From positions 160,544 through 224,543 of the forward strand of contig CALYLW010000977.1 in assembly GCA_944989445.1 (NCBI GenBank): 64,000 nucleotides of DNA. Reading direction: 5' to 3'. The DNA comes from Ampullaceana balthica (lineage: Eukaryota > Mollusca > Gastropoda > Lymnaeidae). Below are positions 55,785 to 64,000 of the stretch, piece by piece; position 1 is the stretch's first letter, and the number at the start of each line of letters is the position of its first letter. The position numbers were made by a program, and so were the translations under genes. A model generated the notes under the pieces. It was not told the DNA's origin. It worked only from the letters and a program-made list of their open reading frames with translations, and searched no databases.

Positions 55785-56094
55785 TTTATTGTGTTATGTA
55801 CTAGAACCTGGCCATATTTATTGTGTTGCATACTAGTACCTGGCCATATTTATTGTGTTGCGTGCTAGTACCTGGCCATAATGTACTAGTACCTGGCCAT
55901 ATTTATTGTGTTGTGTACTAGTACCTGGCATATTTATTGTGTTGTGTACTAGTACCTGGCCATAGTGTACTAGTACTTGGCCATATTTATTGTGTTGTGT
56001 TCTAGTATCTGGCCATATTTATTGTGTTGCGTACTAGTACCTCGCAATATTTATTGTGTTATGTACTAGTACCTGGCCATATTTATTATGGTGT
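55785..56094. repeat. 32-bp minisatellite, right part
   Basis: About nine copies continuing 50694-50861, including two short units lacking TTTATTGTGTTG. Confidence 0.9.
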
Positions 56095-56714
56095 GAACTA
56101 TGACTTAGATCCTAGCTATGACTTAGATCCTAGCTATGACTTAGATCCTAACTATGACTTAGATCCTAACTATGACTTAGATCCTAACTATGACTTAGAT
56201 CCTAACTATGACTTAGATCCTAGATATGACTTAGATCCTAGCTATGACTTAAATCCTAGCTATGACTTAGATCCTAGCTATGACTTAGATCCTAACTATG
56301 ACTTAGATCCTAACTATGACTTAGATCCTAACTATGACTTAGATCCTAACTATGACTTAGATCCTAACTATGACTTAGATCCTAACTATGACTTAGATCC
56401 TAACTATGACTTAGATCCTAACTATGACTTAGATCCTAACTATGACTTAGATCCTAACTATGACTTAGATCCTAGCTATGACTTAGATCCTAACTATGAC
56501 TTAGATCCTAACTATGACTTAGATCCTAACTATGACTTAGATCCTAACTATGACTTAGATCCTAACTATGACTTAGATCCTAACTAAGACTTAGATCCTA
56601 ACTATGACTTAGATCCTAGCTATGACTTAGATCCTAGCTATGACTTAGATCCTAGCTATGACTTAGATCCTAACTATGACTTAGATCCTAACTATGACTT
56701 AGATCCTAACTATG
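56095..56714. repeat. 18-bp minisatellite
   Basis: About 34 copies of CTATGACTTAGATCCTAA (or TAG). The period gives a hexapeptide repeat YDLDPN/S in one frame (56024-56587). No start context or conserved flank supports a protein. Confidence 0.96.
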
Positions 56715-57649
56715 TTTTAAGTCACACACCCACTACGTCATGTCACATATCATCCCTTATGTGGACCCCAATGTGGACCCCCTAGGGGTCATTTGTCAGT
56801 TTTACCATACAACCCTCGCTGAATTTTACTTGACAATGTTTGCTTCCTCAGGTGCCTTATAAAAATGATATACTTATTGCTAAATTCTGAAGAACAACAA
56901 TCATTATTCCATCAATTGTTGAATTTAGCATTATGTTGGACAGCCGCGTGGGCTAAAAGAGACACTTCAAAAATTTCTTTTTTCCCCTCTTTTATTTTAT
57001 ATGTCAAGATGACCTTGATATAATATCGAGGCGCATTTTCCGGTAATATCATCAAGAACCACAACCTACCATCCACCATTCAAATTACCTTTCCAACATA
57101 CAAACACTGACAGGTGGTGATGTCTTAGAGAAGCCCAGGAGCGGGGGTCGGGAGGGTGCTGAACAGCCCCCCCACCCTCCTCCCCAGCCCCTTTGTTGTT
57201 TACGAATCCCTGAGCCGCGCGGTGTGGTGCTGTGCACAAGACGCTTGTCCAAGAAGAATGTAAAATTGAAACATTTATTTTAAACATGGACTTAAAAATA
57301 CATTGATCGGTCTATTCTCGGCAGCCCGCTGTGTACCGAGCCAGGGTTCAAGAATTCGTTCGGATTGTGTTTACACATGGAGAAGTAGGAGGGGGGGGGG
57401 TAAAGGAATGCCTCGGTCGCCACACGTAACCTGAATGAGGTTGAGCTTGAGAAAAGACTTTGGCAACCTCGGGGTTGCACGTCACACACACTACGTGTTC
57501 CGTCACATTGACGTCCTCGGGCCGAGGGCAGAGATGCTCGAGCTGGGTGGCGTCACGTGACTGAACGAGTACTTCCGCAAACGTAGGTTACTAAGACAAC
57601 TTTACAAGCCGAGAAGTAACAGAGATAGGGGGACAGATTTCCTTGCAAA
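56715..57649. other. Spacer, partly GC-rich
   Basis: 57110-57240 and 57480-57600 are GC- and CpG-richer than the surroundings. Short minus frames (57066-57287, 57292-57489) lack any family signature. No exon model is supported. Confidence 0.4.
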
Positions 57650-60600
57650 CACGTTATAATAGCTGGGACACAACCAAATGTGTTATAATAGCTGGGACAC
57701 AACCAAATGTGTTATAATAGCTAGGGACACAACCAAATGTGTTATAATAGCAGGGACACAACCAAATGTGTTATAATAGCAGGGACACAACCAAATGTGT
57801 TATAATAGCAGGGACACAACCAAATGTGTTATAATAGCAGGGACACAACCAAATGTGTTATAATAGCTGGGACACAACCAAATGTGTTATAATAGCAGGG
57901 ACACAACCATATGTGTTATAATAGCTGGGACACAACCATATGTGTTATAATAGCAGGGACACAACCATATGTGTTATAATAGCTGGGACACAACCAAATG
58001 TGTTATAATAGCGGGACACAACCATATGTGTTATAATAGCAGGGACACAACCATATGTGTTATAATAGCAGGGACACAACCAAATGTGTTATAATAGCTG
58101 GGACACAACCAAATGTGTTATAATAGCAGGGACACAACCAAATGTGTTATAATAGCAGGGACACAACCAAATGTGTTATAATAGCAGGGACACAACCAAA
58201 TGTGTTATAATAGCTGGGACATAACCAAATGTGTTATAATAGCAGGGACACAACCAAATGTGTTATAATAGCTAGGGACACAACCACATGTGTTATAATA
58301 GCTAGGACACAACCATATGTGTTATAATAGCAGGGACACAACCATATGTGTTATAATAGCTGGGACACAACCATATGTGTTATAATAGCTAGGACACAAC
58401 CATATGTGTTATAAAAGCTAGGACACAACCATATGTGTTATAATAGCTAGGACACAACCATATGTGTTATAATAGCTGGGACACAACCAATGTGTTATAA
58501 TAACAGGGACACAACCATATGTGTTATAATAACAGGGACACAACCAAATGTGTTATAATAGCTGGGACACAACCAAATGTGTTATAATAGCAGGGACACA
58601 ACCAAATGTGTTATAATAGCTAGGACACAACCAATGTGTTATGATAGCTGGGACACAACCAATGTGTTATAATAGCTGGGACACAACCATATGTGTTATA
58701 ATAGCTAGGACACAACCATATGTGTTATAATAGCTGGGACACAACCAATGTGTTATAATAGCTAGGACACAACCATATGTATTATAATAGCTAGGACACA
58801 ACCATATGTGATATAATAGCTAGGACACAACCAAATGTGTTATAATAGCTGGGACACAACCATATGTGTTATAATAGCTAGGACACAACCAAATGTGTTA
58901 TAATAGCTGGGACACAACCATATGTGTTATAATAGCTAGGACACAACCAAATGTGTTATAATAGCAGGGACACAACCATATGTGTTATAATAGCTGGGAC
59001 ACAACCATATGTGTTATAACAGCTGTGACACAACCAAATGTGTTATAATAGCTGTGACACAACCAAATGTGTTATAAAAGCTGTGACACAACCAAATGTG
59101 TTATAATAGCAGGGACTCAACCAAATGTGTTATAATAGCAGGGACACAACCAAATGTGTTATAATAGCAGGGACACAACCATATGTGTTATAATAGCTGG
59201 GACACAACCATATGTTTTATAATAGCTGGGACACAACCATATGTGTTATAATAGCTGGGACACAACCATATGTGTTATAATAGCAGGGACACAACCAAAT
59301 GTGTTATAATAGCTGTGACATAACCAAATGTGTTATAATAGCTGGGACACAACCATATGTGTTATAATAGCAGGGACACAACCATATGTGTTAAATAGCA
59401 GGGACGCAACCAAATGTGTTATAATAGCAGGGACACAACCAAATGTGTTATAATAACAGGGACACAACCATATGTGTTATAATAGCAGGGACACAACCAA
59501 ATGTGTTATAATAACAGGGACACAACCATATGTGTTATAAGAGCAGGGACAAAATCAAATGTGTTATAATAGCTGGGACACAACCAAATGTGTTATAATA
59601 GCTAGGACACAACCAATGTGTTATAATAGCTGGGGCACAACCAATGTGTTATAATAGCTAGGACACAACAATATGTGTTATAATAGCTGGGACACAACCA
59701 CATGTGTTATAATAGCAGGGACACAACCAAATGTGTTATAATAGCTGAGACACAACCATATGTGTTATAATAGCTGGGACACAACCAAATGTGTTATAAT
59801 AGCTGGGACACAACCATATGTGTTATAATAACAGGGACACAACCAAATGTGTTATAATAGCTGGGACACAACCATATGTGTTATAATAGCAGGGACAAAA
59901 CCAAATGTGTTATAATAGCAGGGACACAACCAAATGTGTTATAGTAGCAGGGACACAACCAAATGTGTTATAATAGCAGGGACACAACCAAATGTGTTAT
60001 AATAGCAGGGACACAACCAAATGTGTTATAATAGCTGGGACACAACCAAATGTGTTATAATAGCTGGGACACAACCAAATGTGTTATAATAGCTGGGACA
60101 CAACCATATGTGTTATAATAGCTGGGACACTACCAAATGTGTTATAATAGCTGGGACATAACCAAATGTGTTATAATAGCAGGGACACAACCATATGTGT
60201 TATAATAGCTGGGACACAACCATATGTGTTATAATAGCTAGGACACAACCATATATGTTATAATAGCTGGGACACAACCATATATGTTATAATAGCAGGG
60301 ACACAACCATATGTGTTATAATAGCTGGGACATAACCAAATGTGTTATAATAGCAGGGACACAACCATATGTGTTATAATAGCTGGGACACAACCATATA
60401 TGTTATAATAGCAGGGACACAACCATATGTGTTATAATAGCTGGGACACAACCATGTGTGTTATAATAGCAGGGACACAACCGTATGTGTTATAATAGCT
60501 GGGACACAACCATATGTGTTATAATAGCAGGGACACAACCATATGTGTTATAATAGCAGGGACACAACCATATGTGTTATAATAGCTGGGACACAACCAA

Positions 60601-63174
60601 ATGTGTTATAATAGCTGGAACACAACCATGTGAGTTATAATAGCAAGGAACACAACCAACTGTGTTATAATAGCTGGGACATAACCAAATGTGTTATAAT
60701 AGCTAGGACACAACCAAGTGTGTTATAATAGCAGGGACACAACCAAATGTGTTATAGTAGCAGGGACACAACCAAATGTGTTATAATAGCAGGGACACAA
60801 CCAAATGTGTTATAATAGCTGGGACACAACCAAATGTGTTATAATAGCTGGGACACAACCATGTGTGTTATAATAGCTGGGACACAACCATGTGAGTTAT
60901 AATAGCAAGGAACACAACCTAATGTGTTATAATAGCAGGGACACAACCAAATGTGTTATAATAGCTGGGCACAACCAAATGTGTTATAATAGCAGGGACA
61001 CAACCATATGTGTTTTAATAGCTGGGACATAACCATATGTGTTTTAATAGCTGGGACACAACCAAATGTGTTATAATAGCTGGGACACAACCAAATGTGT
61101 TATAATAGCAGGGACACAACCCAATGTGTTATAATAGCTGGGACACAACCATGTGTGTTATAATAGCAAGGACACAACCAAATGTGTTATAATAGCTAGG
61201 ACACAACCAAATGTGTTATAATAGCAGGGGCACAACCATATGTGTTATAATAGCAGGGACACAACCATATGTTTTATAATAGCTAGGACACAACTATATG
61301 TGTTATAATAGCAGTGACACAACAAAATGTGTTATAATAGCAGGGACACAACCATATGTGTTATAATAGCAGGGACACAACCAAATGTGTTATAATAGCA
61401 GGGACACAACCAAATGTGTTATAATAGCTAGGACACAACCAAATGTGTTATAATAGCAGGGACACAACCAATGTGTAATAATAGCTGGGACACAAATATA
61501 TGTGTTATAATAGCAGGGATACAACCAAATGTGTTATAATAGCTAGGACACAACAGAATGTGTTATAATAGCAGGGACACAATCATATGTGTTATAATAG
61601 CAGGGACACAACCAAATGTGTTATAATAGCGAGGACACAACCAAATGTGTTAAAATACTTGGGACACAAATATATGTGTTATAATAGCAGGGATACAACC
61701 AAACGTGTTATAATAGCTAGGACACAACAGAATGTGTTATAATAGCAGGGAAACAACCATATGTGTTATAATAGCAGGGACACAACCATGTGTGTTTTAA
61801 TAGCTGGGACACAACCATATGTGTTATAATAGAAGGGACTCAACCAAATATCTTATAATAGCAGGGACACAACCAAATGTGTTATAATAGCAGGGACACA
61901 ACCAAATGTGTTATAATAGCAGGGACACAACCAAATGTGTTATAATAGCAGGGACACAACCATATGTGTTATAATAGCAGGGACACAACCAAATGTGTTA
62001 TAATAGCTAGGACACAACCAAATGTTTTATAATAGCAGGGACACAACCATATGTGTTATAATAGCTGGGACACAACCAAATGTGTTATAATAGCAGGGAC
62101 ACAACCATATGTGTTATAATAGCTGGGACACAACCAAATGTGTTATAATAGCTGGGACACAACCAAATGTGTTTTAATAGCAGGGACACAACCATATGTG
62201 TTATAATAGCAGGGACACAACCAAATGTGTTATAATAGCAGGGACGCAACCAAATGTGTTATAATAGCAGCAACACAACCAAATGTGTTATAATAGCAGG
62301 GACACAACCAAATGTGTTATAATAGCTGGGACACAACCAATTGTGTTATAATAGCAGGGACCAACCAAATGTGTTATAATAGCAGGGACACAACCATATG
62401 TGTTATAATAGCAGGGACACAACCAAATGTGTTATAATAGCAGGGACACAACCAAATGTGTTATAATAGCAGGGACACAACCATATGTGTTATAATAGCA
62501 GGGACACAACCAAATGTGTTATAATAGCAGGGACGCAACCATATGTGTTATAATAGCTGGGACACAACCAATATGTGTTATAATAGCAGGGACACAACCA
62601 AATGTGTTATAATAGCAGGGACACAACCAAATGTGTTATAATAGCAGGGACACAACCAAATGTGTTATAATAGCTGGGACACAACCAAATGTGTTATAAT
62701 AGCTGGGACACAACCATGTGTTATAATAGCAGGGACACAACCATATGTGTTATAATAGCAGGGACACAACCAAATGTGTTATAATAGCAGGGACACAACC
62801 AAATGTGTTATAATAGCAGGGACACAACCATATGTGTTATAATAGCAGGACACAACCAATGTGTTATAATAGCAGGGACACAACCAAATGTGTTATAATA
62901 GCAGGGACACAACCATATGTGTTATAATAGCTGGGACACAACCATATGTGTTATAATAGCTGGGACACAACCATATGTGTTATAATAGCTGGGACACAAC
63001 CATATGTGTTATAATAGCTGGGACACAACCATATGTGTTATAATAGCTGGGACACAACCATATGTGTTATAATAGCTGGGACACAACCATATGTGTTATA
63101 ATAGCAGGGACACAACCATATGTGTTATAATAGCAGGGACACAACCATATGTGTTATAATAGCTGGGACACAAC
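57650..63174. repeat. 29-bp minisatellite, about 190 copies
   Basis: Unit TGTGTTATAATAGCTGGGAC plus ACAACCAAA. Three main variable sites: CTGGG/CAGGG/CTAGG and CCAAA/CCATA, plus 27- and 28-bp short units. Variants are interspersed, with local runs (for example eight successive CTGGG-CCATA units near 62925-63110). No open frames because TAA/TAG occur in the unit. Confidence 0.97.
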
Positions 63175-63272
63175 TCATTTTGAGGCCAGGGCTCTTAATA
63201 TCGTTTTTTCTTCTGTAAGCTTTTTAATAATTCATTTATTTATCTGTTTGCGATGAAACTTGGACAATTTCT

Positions 63273-63487
63273 TTTTTTATCTTATCTTATCTTATCTGTT
63301 TACAGACGCTCCTTCTATACAGAAGATTATTGCGTCCTACGCTTATCTATGGTTTGTGTTTAGTCCTGCATTTTTATTAGAGTTTTAAATGTTGATAAAG
63401 TGTTGGTTTTCCTGGATTCTTCAGGCAACCCATTCCACGCCCTAATTCCGGACGGGAAGAAGGAAAACTTGTATGTGTTTGTTTTTT
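63273..63487 (-). mobile_element. 5'-truncated copy of the CR1/Rex1-like LINE
   Basis: The left edge is the (TTATC)n tail, then the shared 3' end (reverse complement of GAAGGAGCGTCTGT). The minus frame TNTYKFSFFPSGIRAWNGLP to the stop matches the end of ORF2 with very few changes. Sequence beyond about 63487 is unrelated. Confidence 0.9.
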
Positions 63488-64000
63488 TGAACACATCCGC
63501 GAAGGTTTCTGGCTTAATTGTTTTTAAAACATACCACTCATTAGTTTCTTTCAATGTATTCATTTTTACTGAGATCTTTGCGACGCACGACGGGTCTGCT
63601 AGTAGTTAAATCAACACTAGCACATGTACGAGTCAATGACTTGTCAAGATGTTGCTCACTAATCAATCATTCCATCAGTCGAGTCAATGACTTGTCAAGA
63701 TGTTGCTCACTAATCAATCATTCCATCAGTCGAGTCAACCAGCAACAAGTCAGAGGTAATGAGATTATCATCTCTGTGCAGGGGAGGGAAGTTAAAAATG
63801 TACTCTTAACATATGCACTCACATACAGTTCCTAAAACTTGTAATCTCACCTATTTTCCCCTCCAGAGTTACGCTACTGTGCGGGGTGGGGTGGGGGACA
63901 GTTCTGCTGACAAACTGACTATGTGTTTTTAAATAGAGCTGTTATGGATTAATTTATATTTAATCGTTAACTTTTGAAAAATTATCGATTAATTAATCGA
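63488..64000. other. Spacer with a 51-bp tandem duplication
   Basis: 63630-63680 and 63681-63731 are two near-identical copies containing GAGTCAATGACTTGTCAAGA. Remaining sequence is AT-rich, ending in TTAAT/ATCGATTAAT-rich DNA. No gene seen. Confidence 0.6.

Noticed and set aside
56024..56587. 187-aa YDLDPN hexapeptide repeat protein
   Set aside because: Simple 18-bp repeat; the N-terminal part is the neighbouring 32-bp array; no start context or conserved partner.
57650..63174. TATAAT boxes as bacterial promoters
   Set aside because: The -10 like string is simply part of an AT-rich satellite unit in eukaryotic DNA.

Overview
This window looks like repeat-dominated, non-coding DNA from an animal genome. 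The mix of element families (2A/PHD-type CR1-like LINE, Penelope-like element with a GIY-YIG nuclease, many hAT families, Helitrons, Gypsy-type LTR element, tRNA-derived SINE) is typical of lophotrochozoans. I infer a mollusc, probably a gastropod, from element style alone. I find no convincing host gene. Two short stretches (9862-9991 and 38941-39110) could at best be terminal exons. Many long open frames exist only because minisatellite units lack stop codons.

Tandem repeats: about thirty unrelated minisatellite families (units 14 to 54 bp) fill over a third of the window. The largest are a 31-bp array at the left edge (1-4940), a 41-bp array (37076-38585) and a 29-bp array of about 190 copies (57650-63174).

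0-16 kb: arrays, a 5'-truncated LINE set inside a 24-bp array (5159-5892), and a composite at 10193-15984. The composite is a Harbinger-like DNA element (26-bp terminal inverted repeats, 3-bp target duplication) split by a young 4.1-kb LTR retrotransposon on the minus strand. That retroelement keeps a broken gag and lacks protease, reverse transcriptase and integrase, and it carries a small ORF with a KH-like RNA-binding domain.

16-27 kb: nested DNA transposons. hAT F (16325-21121) holds two Helitrons with embedded tRNA-Val-like modules, a Harbinger-like MITE and a hAT MITE. hAT D (21384-26723) holds hAT A, which holds hAT B, which holds a Harbinger-like MITE; three of the four levels have target duplications.

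27-40 kb: many minisatellites. One, at 29-31 kb, is split by a SINE and a LINE. Small hAT MITEs follow, then a Penelope-like element in which the RT piece is inverted relative to the nuclease piece.

40-50 kb: a solo LTR of the 10-14 kb retroelement family, a hAT (40613-43865) whose dead transposase has spawned internal minisatellites, a 54-bp satellite built from the junction of hAT C and its flank, and hAT C itself (44692-46432) with a BED-finger remnant, a LINE scrap, a 37-bp palindrome made of two fused transposon ends, and a second SINE.

50-64 kb: a 4.9-kb hAT with 8-bp target duplication (50862-55784) containing a nearly intact LINE. Its ORF1 carries a 2A-like peptide and a PHD finger. 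Its 3' tail is shared with the two SINEs, so it is a good candidate for their mobilising partner. A truncated LINE copy lies at 63273-63487.

Most elements here are dead or non-autonomous. The recurring theme is two-way traffic: transposons land inside minisatellites, and new minisatellites grow out of transposon sequence.
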